Source of the DNA: Streptomyces sp. MMG1533
Lineage (GTDB): Bacteria; Actinomycetota; Actinomycetes; Streptomycetales; Streptomycetaceae
Direction of reading: 5' to 3'
Assembly (NCBI RefSeq): GCF_001279775.1
Contig: NZ_LGDG01000002.1
Location: 1 to 64,000, forward strand
Length of the DNA stretch: 64,000 bases
Below the pieces are notes generated by a model. The model had not been told where the DNA came from and made no database searches. It saw only the letters and a program-made list of their open reading frames with translations. The position numbers and the translations under genes are program-made. This document shows positions 44,334 to 53,384 of this stretch, one piece after another. Numbering within the stretch: position 1 is the stretch's first letter; each line of letters opens with the position of its first letter.

Positions 44334-44652
44334 CCCGGGAAAGGACACCCGGCTCGACCCGAACGCGTATGGGCCTTCGGCTCAGCGGTTACGGCATCAC
44401 CCAGCCGGGCGGAGACGTGCTCCGTGCTTTCCGGCCCGCCCTGCGAGGCGACTCGGCTTCGAGCCGACCAGCAGGGCTGCCCCTCCTTGTGGGGACGGGG
44501 TGTTGTGGGTGACGAACACCGCCGTGGGCCCGGCGGCAGGAGCATAAGGGCTGGTGAACGGGCCAGTGGCCCGGTGCGCCGCGCGCCGTGGCGGAGAGAC
44601 TGGGATGCTGGAGGAGGGAGCGCCGCCCGTGACGTGACCCTGGCGGACAGGG
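44334..44652. other. intergenic, no gene seen
   Basis: No accepted coding frame. It lies before the LuxR gene and must carry its promoter. Confidence 0.35.
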
Positions 44653-47412
44653 GTGGTGAGCACCGTGGCCGAGACCTCAGAGACCTCAGAGACCTACGAG
44701 ACCTACGACAACGCCCAAGGACCGACCGTTCCGACGGTTCCGGCCGTTCCGACCGTTCCTGCCGTTCCGACCGTTCCTGCCGTTCCGAGCGCCGATCCCC
44801 AGGGAGACCCGTTCCTGCGCACCCGGTTCGCCCTCCCGGCGAGGCCCGCCACGTTCCTGCGGAGGCAGCGGCTCGTCGACCACCTCGACCAGGCTCGCGG
44901 GACGCCGTTGACACTGGTCAACGGGGCGGCCGGGGCCGGCAAGACCCTGCTCGCCGCGGACTGGGCCGCCGGACTGCGGCCGCCGGTCGCCTGGCTCACC
45001 GTCGAAGTGGGGGACCGGCGTCCCGGGGTGTTCTGGGCATACGTCCTTCAGGCACTGCGCGCCTGCGGTGCACCGGTATCCGACGCGGTCGGGGTCCCCG
45101 CGGACGCGACCGGGGTGGACCAAAGGCTGCTGGCAACGCTCGCCGCCGAGCTGAACGAACGCGATCGGCCCGTGATCCTCGTGCTCGACGAGTACGACCG
45201 CGTGACCGATCCGGAGGTCACGGACCAGCTGGAGTTCGTCCTGCACCACGCCGGGCGGGGCCTGCACCTCGTCCTCGTCACCCGCACCGAACCGCTGCTG
45301 CCGCTGCACCGTTACCGGGCGGCCGGCGAGCTGACGGAGATCCGCGCCGCCGAGCTGGCCTTCACACCGGAGGAGGCCGTCGCACTCCTTGAGCTGCACG
45401 GTCTGAGCCTTCCGGTCCACGCCGCAGGCGCCCTGGTGGACCGCACCCGGGGCTGGGCCGCCGGCTTGCGCCTGTCCGCCCTGGCCGCTATGGAGAGCGC
45501 CGACCCGGAGCTCTACCTGAAGGAGTTCGAGGCGGACCGCAGTACGGTCGCGGACTTCCTGCTGGCCGAGGTCCTCAAGGGACAGCCGGAGGAGACACAG
45601 GGCCTCCTGCTGCGTGTCAGCGTCCTGGAGCGCTTCTGTCCCGATCTGGCCAACGCGCTGACCCTCCGGACCGATGCCGGGCCCATTCTCGCCGGGCTGC
45701 ACCGCGACAACGCGTTCGTCGAGCACCTCGGGCACTCGTGGTACCAGCTCCACCCGCTGTTCGGGGAGATACTCCGGGCCCATCTGCGCGAGCGCCTGCC
45801 AGGCCTGGATCCGGAACTCCACCGGCGGGCCGCGCGGTGGCTGAGTCGTTCCGGATTCGTGCCCGAGACACTCGCCCATGGGGCCGCCGCGGGCGACTGG
45901 GATTTCGCCGCCGGCGCCCTCGTCGACGACCTGGCGATCGGACAGCTCTTCACCGGCCTGCGCTCAGGTGACTTGACCGAGTTGTTCTCCCCCATGGGGC
46001 CCGAGGCCAGGAGTCCCGCGGCGGACCTCGTGCGCGCGGCCCGCGACCTGTCCCGGTACGACCTCGACCACGGACTGGCCCGCCTGCGCCACGCCGAGGA
46101 GCATCTGGCCGGCGACGCGCCCGACCGGGCGGCCGCCCGGCTGAGCTGTGCACTGCTCGAGGCACTGGCCGCCCGACTGACCGGATGTCCCCCACGGGCC
46201 GAAAAGGCCGCCGAAAAGGCCGATGAACTGCGGCAGGAGGTCCCGGCACACCTCCTGGACAAGCATCCCGAACTCACTGCTCTCCTGCTGACCCATCTGG
46301 GCTCGGCCCGCCTGTGGGCCGGGCGTTTCGAGGACGCGCGCGCCGCCCTGACCGCGGCGGCCGGCGCTCCCGGCGGGGCCTCCACCGTGCTGCCCCGGGA
46401 GGACTCGATGGAGCACCTGGCCCTGCTCGACTATCTGAACGGCTGGCTCGGCCGGGCGGAGCGCAAGGCCCTGGCGGCGGTGCCCGAGGCGGAGCGGGTC
46501 GGCCTGCCCCAGCCTTCCGGCTCCGGCATCGGGCAGCTGGTCCTGGCCGCCGTGGCCGTCGACCGCCATGAGCTGGGCCGGGCCCAAGCCCTCCTCGACG
46601 AGACGGCCCGGCTCCCGTCGGGAACGCGTGATCCGGTGATGGCGGCGGGACGAGCCCTCGCCACGGCTCGCCTCCTGTTGGTCAGGGGCAAGGCACGAGC
46701 CGCCGTCGAGGCGGCGGACCCGGCCGTCGTCGCCGCCGTGGCCTCACCCTGGGTGGCAGGCTATGAAGCGCTCTTCGCCTCCGCCGCCCACCTGGCCGAA
46801 GGACGGCCGGACGAAGCCGCCGAGGTACTCGAGGGCGTGTCCGGCGACCAGCCGGCGTGTGCCGTGGAGGCCGCGGCGATCCAGGTCGCCGCAGGCCGTG
46901 CCGGGGCGGCCATCGACCTGCTCGACAGCATCCGCACCGGGGGCCGGCCCGGGCCGGCGGTGACCGTGAGGGCAGCGCTGGTGAGGGCTCAGGCCGCGGA
47001 GGGTGCGGGAGACACCGCCACCGCCCGCAAGCTCGTGGCCCATGCGCTCCTCGACGCTCGGCGGGAGCGGCTGCGACGTCCGTTCCTCGATGCGGGAGCG
47101 TGGATCCGGCCCTTCCTGGCCACGCCTGAGCTCCACGAGCTGGCAGCGGGCTGGCTCACGCCCGGCCTGCCGCGGGGTGAGCAACCCCGGCCGGAGTCGC
47201 TGCCCCCACCGCTCGTCGCGGTGGAGCTGAGCGGACGCGAGCGCGATGTCCTGGAGCGGCTGGCCCGGATGATGTCGACGGAGGAGGTCGCCGCCGACCT
47301 CTACGTCTCGGTGAACACGGTGAAGACCCACCTCAAGAGCGTCTACCGGAAGCTGGCGGTGAACCGGCGAGGCGACGCGGTGCGCCGCGCGCGCGACCTC
47401 CGGCTGCTGTGA
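44653..47412 (+). CDS. large MalT-like LuxR regulator
   Basis: 919 residues if started at the GTG at 44653; GTGs at 44656 and 44665 are equally possible. The N-terminus is a repeat of Thr/Val/Pro (TVPAVPTVPAVPTVPAVP) from tandem GTTCCGACC-like DNA. Then a STAND ATPase: Walker A LVNGAAGAGKTLLA, Walker B VILVLDEYDRV, and a winged helix at about 330-400. A long TPR-like helical region (about 440-830) forms the sensor, and the C-terminus (about 858-919) is the LuxR HTH (ELSGRERDVLERLARMMSTE, then VSVNTVKTHLKSVYRKL). A ligand-triggered activator; the target is unknown. Confidence 0.9.
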   Translation: MVSTVAETSETSETYETYDNAQGPTVPTVPAVPTVPAVPTVPAVPSADPQGDPFLRTRFALPARPATFLRRQRLVDHLDQARGTPLTLVNGAAGAGKTLLAADWAAGLRPPVAWLTVEVGDRRPGVFWAYVLQALRACGAPVSDAVGVPADATGVDQRLLATLAAELNERDRPVILVLDEYDRVTDPEVTDQLEFVLHHAGRGLHLVLVTRTEPLLPLHRYRAAGELTEIRAAELAFTPEEAVALLELHGLSLPVHAAGALVDRTRGWAAGLRLSALAAMESADPELYLKEFEADRSTVADFLLAEVLKGQPEETQGLLLRVSVLERFCPDLANALTLRTDAGPILAGLHRDNAFVEHLGHSWYQLHPLFGEILRAHLRERLPGLDPELHRRAARWLSRSGFVPETLAHGAAAGDWDFAAGALVDDLAIGQLFTGLRSGDLTELFSPMGPEARSPAADLVRAARDLSRYDLDHGLARLRHAEEHLAGDAPDRAAARLSCALLEALAARLTGCPPRAEKAAEKADELRQEVPAHLLDKHPELTALLLTHLGSARLWAGRFEDARAALTAAAGAPGGASTVLPREDSMEHLALLDYLNGWLGRAERKALAAVPEAERVGLPQPSGSGIGQLVLAAVAVDRHELGRAQALLDETARLPSGTRDPVMAAGRALATARLLLVRGKARAAVEAADPAVVAAVASPWVAGYEALFASAAHLAEGRPDEAAEVLEGVSGDQPACAVEAAAIQVAAGRAGAAIDLLDSIRTGGRPGPAVTVRAALVRAQAAEGAGDTATARKLVAHALLDARRERLRRPFLDAGAWIRPFLATPELHELAAGWLTPGLPRGEQPRPESLPPPLVAVELSGRERDVLERLARMMSTEEVAADLYVSVNTVKTHLKSVYRKLAVNRRGDAVRRARDLRLL

Positions 47413-47448
47413 AACCTGTCGAAGCGCTGAGTCCGGAGGGAGTCACCG

Positions 47449-47988
47449 GTGTCCAGGACCCGGACCAGGACCAGGACCGGCCCGACCACCGCCCGCGGGG
47501 AGCGCCGTGCCGAACGGCGGGTCCACGCGGACTACACGGGCGGCGTCTACGGATCCATGCTCGCGGCCTCCGTGGTGATCGGCGCGGGCTCCCTGGGCTC
47601 GTTCCCCCGCACCGAGCTGGTGCTGCTGCTGTTGCTCACCGGCGTGGTGTTCTGGATCGCGCACGTGCATGCCCAGCTGTTCGGGGCGCGTCTGGCGCAG
47701 CAGGCTCCGGACCGCCGGGTGGTGCTGCAGGTGTGCCGTGACGAGTGGCCGATCGTCAAGGCCGCTCTCCCGCCGGCCGCCGCGGTGGCCGTCAGCCCGC
47801 TCCTGGGCCTGGACGTGCAGGGTGCCCTCTGGCTGGCCCTCTCCGTCGCCGTGGCCGGGCAGGTCGGCTGGTCCGTGGCCGCGGCACGCCGTGCAGGTGC
47901 CTCCCGGCGGCTTGTGGCCACCACCGCGTCGGTCAACCTGCTGCTCGGCCTGCTGATCATCTCTTTCAAGATCGTTCTGACGCATTGA
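47449..47988 (+). CDS. integral membrane protein
   Basis: 179 residues from the GTG at 47449. A basic Arg/Thr N-terminus precedes four to five hydrophobic segments (YGSMLAASVVIGAGSLGSF, ELVLLLLLTGVVFWIAHVHA, LWLALSVAVAGQVGWSVA, SVNLLLGLLIISFKIVL). The conserved-looking YTGGVYGSMLAASVV and the HVHAQ after helix 2 recall a Streptomyces family with no assigned role. It begins 36 nt after the LuxR gene, so it may be co-transcribed. Confidence 0.75.
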   Translation: MSRTRTRTRTGPTTARGERRAERRVHADYTGGVYGSMLAASVVIGAGSLGSFPRTELVLLLLLTGVVFWIAHVHAQLFGARLAQQAPDRRVVLQVCRDEWPIVKAALPPAAAVAVSPLLGLDVQGALWLALSVAVAGQVGWSVAAARRAGASRRLVATTASVNLLLGLLIISFKIVLTH

Positions 47989-48039
47989 GAACGCGTAGGT
48001 CCGTGGGGTCCGTGAGAACGCGTTGGTCCGTGGGGTCCG
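47986..48039. repeat. 27-bp tandem duplication over the stop codon
   Basis: TGAGAACGCGTAGGTCCGTG plus GGGTCCG at 47986-48012 and again at 48013-48039 with one change. The first copy begins with the stop codon of the membrane-protein gene. Confidence 0.85.
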
Positions 48040-48152
48040 TCGCCAGGCCACGGGTCACCTGCACCGGGTGAGGCCCGAAGAAGCGCGGAGGCGCACGGTC
48101 GTAGGGAGGAGTGCCGTCCGCCTGTCCCAGGCAGTCCATGGGAGGACAGCTC

Positions 48153-48350
48153 GTGCGCTACGAGATCCGAGTCGAGGGACACCTGTCGGAAACGCTGGCC
48201 AAAGCCTTCCCGGAGCTGGGCCACGTGGTGATGTCCGGCCAGACCGTCCTGTTCGGCCCCGTCGTGGACGAAGCACACCTGTACGGGCTGCTGGCACGCT
48301 GCCAGTCACTGGGACTGCGTGTCCTGGAGATGCGGCAGCTGCCGGAGTGA
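48153..48350 (+). CDS. small conserved hypothetical protein
   Basis: 65 residues from the GTG at 48153, chosen for GGGAGGACA at ideal spacing; an ATG at 48138 has nothing upstream. It reads VRYEIRVEGHLSETLAKAFP then LGHVVMSGQTVLFGPV and LLARCQSLGLRVLEMRQLPE, a compact alpha/beta protein of an ACT-like size and pattern. No catalytic residues stand out, and the role is unknown. Confidence 0.7.
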   Translation: MRYEIRVEGHLSETLAKAFPELGHVVMSGQTVLFGPVVDEAHLYGLLARCQSLGLRVLEMRQLPE

Positions 48351-48658
48351 CGGGACCGGGAGGTGTGCGGTGCCGGGCGGCCTCGCGTGGTGACCGGCGG
48401 GACGCGGCCGACGGCGATGAGCACGGCGCGGGCGACGCAGCGCCACGGCGGATCACCCGTCATGGGTGACCCCGGCACCGGGTGACGGGCGTGACCCTGG
48501 AGCGGTCGGGTCCTCGCACACCGCCCCCTCACACGCCGCCCCGTCGGCCGTCCGGAAACGACCGCTCGATCACGCGAGGAGGAGCCATGACCATGTCGCG
48601 TGGTTCGGCATCGCGCACCGGACAGGAACGCGAGCCCGGCGGGGCGGCACCGTGAGCC
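48351..48658. other. intergenic, no gene seen
   Basis: No accepted coding frame. Confidence 0.35.
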
Positions 48659-49522
48659 ATGGCAAGAAAACCCGGCGCCGCCCCGGCGTCCCGCAGGCGC
48701 ACGGCGGTGGAGCGGGTCCTGGCGAGCCTGCGGTCCGGTCCGGTGGCCCGGCTGCTACCCCGCCTGTCGGCGCTCAACGTCGTGGAGGGCTCCGTGCGGC
48801 TGGCCGCGCAGGCCTTCATCACCGCGCTCCCGCTGCTGATGACCATCGCGGCGTTCGCCCCCCGAGAGGTGCAGGACCTGCTGGCCGACTCCCTCCGTGC
48901 GGTTCTGGGGGTACGTGGTGACACGCTCGACGAGGTACGCCGTGCCTTCACCGCCACCGGCACACCACGGGACGCCGCCGGAGCCGTGGGCGTGGTGGTG
49001 ACTCTCGTGTCCGCCACGGCCTTCAGCCGGGCGCTTCAGGCGGTCTGCGAGCGGTGCTGGCACCTGCCCCGGACTCCGGTGCGGGCCGCGGTCTGGCGCT
49101 GGCTGCTCTGGCTGCTCGTCTGGCTGGGCGTCCTCCTGGTCCAGGCACCGCTGCGCAGCGGGTTCGGCGGCGGGGCGGTGATCGGTTGGGTGCTGTCCGT
49201 GTTGTCGGCGACGCTGCTGTGGTGGTGGTCCCAGCATCTGCTGCTGGGCGGCAGGATCGGCTGGCGGAACCTGCTGCCGGGAGCGCTGCTGGCGGGCACG
49301 GGCACGGTCGTGCTGAGCTGGGCCGCCGGCCTGTTCGCACCCACGGTCATGGAGCGCAGCCTGCAGGAGTTCGGTCCGCTGGGGCCCGTCTTCACGTTCC
49401 TGTCCTGGTTGATCGCCGTGTTCCTGGTGGCCGTCTCGGGCCTCGCCCTCGGCCAGTACGTCGCCTCCTCCGACTGGTATCGGACAGCCGCCGTCCCCCG
49501 CCGTACGCGGGCCGGACCCTGA
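48659..49522 (+). CDS. YihY/YhjD-type membrane protein
   Basis: 287 residues, ATG at 48659. A basic N-terminus is followed by six membrane segments. The family text is present: FITALPLLMTIAAFAP, FSRALQAVCERCWHLPRTPV (the R-LQxxxExxW motif after helix 2), NLLPGALLAGTGTVVLSWAA and FGPLGPVFTFLSWLIAVFLV. The family was once named ribonuclease BN in error; it is an inner-membrane protein of unclear role, possibly lipid-related. Confidence 0.85.
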   Translation: MARKPGAAPASRRRTAVERVLASLRSGPVARLLPRLSALNVVEGSVRLAAQAFITALPLLMTIAAFAPREVQDLLADSLRAVLGVRGDTLDEVRRAFTATGTPRDAAGAVGVVVTLVSATAFSRALQAVCERCWHLPRTPVRAAVWRWLLWLLVWLGVLLVQAPLRSGFGGGAVIGWVLSVLSATLLWWWSQHLLLGGRIGWRNLLPGALLAGTGTVVLSWAAGLFAPTVMERSLQEFGPLGPVFTFLSWLIAVFLVAVSGLALGQYVASSDWYRTAAVPRRTRAGP

Positions 49523-49668
49523 CCCTGCCGCGCAGGAGCGCATCCATCGAGTGCCGGGCCGCCCGCAGGCTCACCCGCGTCGGGTGAGGCCATCCGGCCC
49601 TCGCAGTGCCCACGCTGAAGACAGCACGCAACGGCGACCGGGCAAGCGCCCGGGACGGAGAAAGAGAC

Positions 49669-50136
49669 ATGAGCGCGCAGACGTACCTGGCGTACGACTA
49701 CCCCTTGCTGAGCGTCTTCTGGAGCATGCTCCTGTTCTTCCTGTGGATCATGTGGTTCGTCCTGCTCTTCCGCGTCGTCGTCGACATCTTCCGCGATGAC
49801 GCGCTGAGCGGGTGGGCGAAGGCCGGCTGGCTGGTGTTCACCATCCTGCTGCCCTTCCTGGGCGTCTTCGTCTACGTGATCGCCCGCGGCAAGAACATGG
49901 GCCGCCGGGAAATAGCGCAGGCCCGAGCACAGCAGCAAGCCTTCGACGCCCACATCAAGGAGGCCGCGGGCGGCATGGGCCGGCCCAGCAGCGCCGACGA
50001 ACTCGGCAAGCTGTCCGAGATCCGCGCCCGCGGCGACATCACGGACGAGGAGTTCCGCAGGGCGAAGGAACTGGTCCTGGCCGGCCACGGCTCGGCGGAG
50101 CCCGCCGGCTCCACCGCCCGCACTCCCGGTCGCTGA
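49669..50136 (+). CDS. PLDc_N plus SHOCT membrane protein
   Basis: 155 residues from the ATG at 49669 with GGAGAAAGAG before it. Two membrane helices (SVFWSMLLFFLWIMWFVLLF and WLVFTILLPFLGVFVYVIA) form the phospholipase-D-nuclease N-terminal type domain; after a charged linker comes a SHOCT motif (DELGKLSEIRARGDITDEEF, then RRAKELVL). SHOCT is a short oligomerisation motif. It begins a run of same-strand membrane genes with the DUF7144-like gene 30 nt after it. Confidence 0.88.
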   Translation: MSAQTYLAYDYPLLSVFWSMLLFFLWIMWFVLLFRVVVDIFRDDALSGWAKAGWLVFTILLPFLGVFVYVIARGKNMGRREIAQARAQQQAFDAHIKEAAGGMGRPSSADELGKLSEIRARGDITDEEFRRAKELVLAGHGSAEPAGSTARTPGR

Positions 50137-50166
50137 GCATCCGCACACCATGAATCGAGGCGCAAG

Positions 50167-50634
50167 ATGACCGCGACACACACCCGGCCGGCACACACGG
50201 CGAAGCAGGAATGGGCAACCGGCCTGACGGCCTTCGCGGCCGTGATGCTCTTCCTTGTCGGCCTGCTCGACATCTTCCGGGGCATCATGGCGATCGCCGA
50301 GGACGACATCTTCGTCACGACGCGCCAGTACGTGTTCGAGTTCGACCTGACCGGCTGGGGCTGGGTCCACCTCGCTCTGGGCGCGGTCGCCGTGATCGTC
50401 AGCATCGGGCTGCTCAAGACCGCGACCTGGGCGCGCGTCGCCGGCGTGGCCATCGCCGGACTCGTCATCATCGCCAACTTCCTCTCCCTGCCGTACTACC
50501 CGGTGTGGTCGGTCGTGATGATCGCGCTCTCCGGCTTCATCATCTGGGCCCTGTGCGTGGTTCCGCGCGACAACCTCTTCGACCTGTCCGAGGAGCGTCC
50601 GGTGTCCGAGGAGCGCCCGCGGCACAGGGTGTGA
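50167..50634 (+). CDS. DUF7144-like four-helix membrane protein
   Basis: 155 residues. Four hydrophobic helices: AVMLFLVGLLDIFRGIMAIA, GWVHLALGAVAVIVSIGLL, WARVAGVAIAGLVIIANFLS and VWSVVMIALSGFIIWALCVV. The conserved stretch TTRQYVFEFDLTGWGWVHL matches a Streptomyces family I recall as DUF7144. The cytoplasmic tail is charged (SEERPVSEERPRHRV). No transport motif is seen. Confidence 0.82.
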   Translation: MTATHTRPAHTAKQEWATGLTAFAAVMLFLVGLLDIFRGIMAIAEDDIFVTTRQYVFEFDLTGWGWVHLALGAVAVIVSIGLLKTATWARVAGVAIAGLVIIANFLSLPYYPVWSVVMIALSGFIIWALCVVPRDNLFDLSEERPVSEERPRHRV

Positions 50635-50657
50635 GGCGGAAAGAGAAAGGCCGACAG

Positions 50658-52085
50658 GTGGGACCACACCGCGGCGGCGGGAACACGAGAGGGCCGGGCG
50701 AGGCGGGGACCGCAACTCCGGTACGCGAGGGCAGTGCGGGACGGGCTCGCCTCGCCGTGCTCGCCCTGCTGGGCAGCATCCTGGTGCCGCTCGTCGCCGC
50801 CGGTCTGCGGAGCGTGCTGTGGGCGCTGGCCGGCCTCGCCGGCCTGGCGCTCGCCGCCGTCGGTGTGTGGTGGACCCTGGCGCACACCGGTGCGCTCCGT
50901 GCCCTCGGGGCGGCCCTGTCGGTGACCGCGCCGGTCGCCGTCCTCGCCCTGTATGCCACGTTCGGCATGCTGGGACCGGCCTTGCTGTCCCTGGGCCTGT
51001 GGCTGCTGGCCGTCACGGCGGCACGCACGGCCCCGGCACCTGGTCGCACCGCCTCCGAGCAGGCCGTCACCGAGGCGCCGCACGCCCCCTGGGTCCTGAT
51101 GAATCCGCGCTCCGGCGGCGGCAAGGTGGGTCGTTTCGACCTGGTGGAGAAGGCCCGGGCCGCCGGCTGCCGGGTGGCCCTGCTCGACGCGGGCCAGGAT
51201 GTCGCCGGGCTGGCCCGGCAGGCCGTCGCCGAGGGAGCCGATCTGCTGGCGGTGGCGGGCGGCGACGGTACCCAGGCGCTGGTGGCCGAGGTCGCGGCGC
51301 ACCACGATCTGCCGTTCGTGGTGATTCCCGCCGGTACCCGCAACCACTTCGCCCTCGATCTCGGCCTCGACCGTGACGATCCGGCGGCCGCCCTGGAAGC
51401 CCTGACCCACGGCGTCGAACTCCGCATCGACCTCGGGTACGCCGCGGACCGGGTCTTCGTCAACAACGCCTCGTTCGGCACGTACGCGTCCGTCGTCACC
51501 GACCCCGCGTACCGGGACGCCAAAGCCCGCACGACCCTGCGAACCCTCCCCGGCCTCCTCACCGGCGAGGACGCGCCCAGGCTGCGGACGCGGGCCGACC
51601 GGACCTACGTCGATGGACTGCAGGCGCTGCTCGTCAGCAACAATCCCTACGGGCGTGCCGTCGACGCGGCCCATCCAGGGCGCAGGAAGCGGCTGGACTC
51701 GGGACTCCTCGGTGTGGTGTGCGTGCGGGTCGGCAACACCGCCCAGGCGGCGCGCCTGGTGCGCGGTCCGCGCTCCGGGGGACTCATCCGGCTGAACGCC
51801 GGGGTGGTCGTCGTCGAAGCCGACACGGACACCCTCCCGGTCGGCATCGACGGAGAACACGTCGTCCTGCCGTCACCCGTCGTGTGCCGCAGCGCGCCCG
51901 GGGCACTCCTGGTCCGCGTGCCGCGCCGTCGCCCCGGTACACCTCGAGCGGGCGGGGCGGCGGCCGACTGGCCGCGCGTGGCACGGCTGGCGCTGGGCCG
52001 TCCGTTCCCGGACGGGGGAAAGGACCCGCTGTCCGGCCCGGGCAACGGCAGGGGGACTTGCCCAGGTGACGGCCAGGCCCCGTAG
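50658..52085 (+). CDS. diacylglycerol/lipid kinase family protein
   Basis: 475 residues from the GTG at 50658, which has GAAAGG at correct spacing, 23 nt after the preceding gene. N-terminal half: four hydrophobic segments (about 30-135), an added membrane domain. C-terminal half: DAGK catalytic domain with VLMNPRSGGGKVGRF, VAGGDGTQALVAEV (GGDGT nucleotide loop), VIPAGTRNHFALDLGLD and NNASFGTYASVV. It phosphorylates a lipid alcohol at the membrane; the natural substrate (diacylglycerol or another lipid) is open. Confidence 0.88.
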   Translation: MGPHRGGGNTRGPGEAGTATPVREGSAGRARLAVLALLGSILVPLVAAGLRSVLWALAGLAGLALAAVGVWWTLAHTGALRALGAALSVTAPVAVLALYATFGMLGPALLSLGLWLLAVTAARTAPAPGRTASEQAVTEAPHAPWVLMNPRSGGGKVGRFDLVEKARAAGCRVALLDAGQDVAGLARQAVAEGADLLAVAGGDGTQALVAEVAAHHDLPFVVIPAGTRNHFALDLGLDRDDPAAALEALTHGVELRIDLGYAADRVFVNNASFGTYASVVTDPAYRDAKARTTLRTLPGLLTGEDAPRLRTRADRTYVDGLQALLVSNNPYGRAVDAAHPGRRKRLDSGLLGVVCVRVGNTAQAARLVRGPRSGGLIRLNAGVVVVEADTDTLPVGIDGEHVVLPSPVVCRSAPGALLVRVPRRRPGTPRAGGAAADWPRVARLALGRPFPDGGKDPLSGPGNGRGTCPGDGQAP

Positions 52086-52182
52086 GAAGCAGCGCCCCGG
52101 CCTTCGCGGCGCGTTCACTTCGCCCCCGCCGAGCAACAACCCGACGGGGCGAAGTGATCAGGGTGCCGAACGACCAACAGCC

Positions 52183-52275
52183 TGGCCCTGGATCTCGATC
52201 ACCACGTGGGGTGCGCGTCCAGCTGCCGTCGGGAGGAGGGTGGCAGTGCCGTGGCGGGCGTCGTGCAGGCGTGTG
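52183..52275 (-). pseudogene. integrase fragment (HxxR box)
   Basis: The minus strand reads RLHDARHGTATLLPTAAGRA then PHVVIEIQG, the same block as RLHDARHGTATLLTAAGVAP in the 2228-3160 integrase. The third His box is altered and no Tyr follows. It is a short relic, 18 nt before the end of the sugar-binding protein gene. Confidence 0.85.
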
Positions 52276-52292
52276 ACTCAGAGACCGTGTCG

Positions 52293-53384
52293 CTACTTGA
52301 GCTCTTCGGCGGTGTAGTAGCCGTCCCTGATCAGAAGATCGTAGTTGCTCTTGTCGACGCTCTCCGGCTGCAGCAAGTAGACGGGTACGTCCTTGACGCC
52401 GTTGTTGTAATCGGTTCTGTTGTCCACCCTCGGCACCCTGTCGCGGAGAATGTCGTCGACCATCTCCGTGGCGGCCTCGCCGAGAGCGCGGATGTCCTTG
52501 TAGACGGTCTGCGACTGCTCACCCGCGATGATCGACTTCACCGAGTCCAGCTCGGCGTCCTGACCGGTGACGACCGGGAGGGGCTTGCCGTCGGAGCCGT
52601 AGCCGTCCGACTTCAGCGCAGCCAGGACACCCCTGGAGATGCCGTCGTACGGCGACAGGACCGCGTCGACCTTCTTGCTGCCGTACCACTTGGAGAGGAG
52701 GCCGCTCATGCGCTTTTCCGCGGTGGGCCCGTCCCAGCGCAGGGTGGTCATCTGGTTCATCTCGGTCTGGCCGGACGGGACGACCAACTGCTTGCTGTCC
52801 AGGAACGGCTGCAGGAGCGCCATCGAACCGTCGTAGAAGTACTTGGTGTTGTTGTCGTCGGGGGAGCCGGCGAACAGCTCGATGTTGAACGGGCCCTTGC
52901 CGTCCTCCAGGCCGAGCTTCTCGATGATGTGGCGGGCCTCTTGCCGGCCGACCATCTCGTTGTCGAAGGAGACGTAGTAGTCGACGTTCTTGGTGCCGAG
53001 GATGAGCCGGTCGTAGGAGATCACCGGAATGTGCTTGTCGGCGGCCTGTTGGAGCACGCTGTTGAGCGACTTGGCATCGATGGCCGCGATGATCAGTGCA
53101 TCGACTCCCTGCTTGACCAGGCTCTCGATCTGTGAGACCTGGCGTTTCGGGTCGTCGTCGCCGTAGACCAGCTTGGTCTTGTACCCCTTGTCCTTCAGGC
53201 CGTCGACGACGCTCTTGCCGTCGGTGAGCCAGCGCTCGGAGGCCCGGGTCGGCATGGCGACGCCGACGGTACCGCCCTCGGAGCTGCTCTCGGAGCTCGC
53301 GCTGTTCTGGCCGCAGGCGGACAAGGTGAGGGCGAGGGAGCCGGCTCCGGCGAGGAAGGCAAGGGCCGCTCTTCGGTTGAACAT
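52293..53384 (-). CDS. sugar-binding lipoprotein, ChvE/XylF-like
   Basis: 363 residues from the ATG at 53384. Signal FLAGAGSLALTLSACGQ has a lipobox (LSAC), so it is membrane-lipid anchored outside. The Peripla_BP_4 fold is clear: TVGVAMPTRASERWLTDGKS, YGDDDPKRQVSQIESLVKQG, DALIIAAIDAKSLNSVL and VISYDRLILGTKNVDYYVSF. YDR with DNExxG and GQDAELDSVKSI are typical of ChvE (multiple sugar) and XylF (xylose). Transporter ATPase and permease genes are not adjacent downstream, so the operon appears cut, next to the integrase relic. Confidence 0.88.
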   Translation of the reverse strand: MFNRRAALAFLAGAGSLALTLSACGQNSASSESSSEGGTVGVAMPTRASERWLTDGKSVVDGLKDKGYKTKLVYGDDDPKRQVSQIESLVKQGVDALIIAAIDAKSLNSVLQQAADKHIPVISYDRLILGTKNVDYYVSFDNEMVGRQEARHIIEKLGLEDGKGPFNIELFAGSPDDNNTKYFYDGSMALLQPFLDSKQLVVPSGQTEMNQMTTLRWDGPTAEKRMSGLLSKWYGSKKVDAVLSPYDGISRGVLAALKSDGYGSDGKPLPVVTGQDAELDSVKSIIAGEQSQTVYKDIRALGEAATEMVDDILRDRVPRVDNRTDYNNGVKDVPVYLLQPESVDKSNYDLLIRDGYYTAEELK

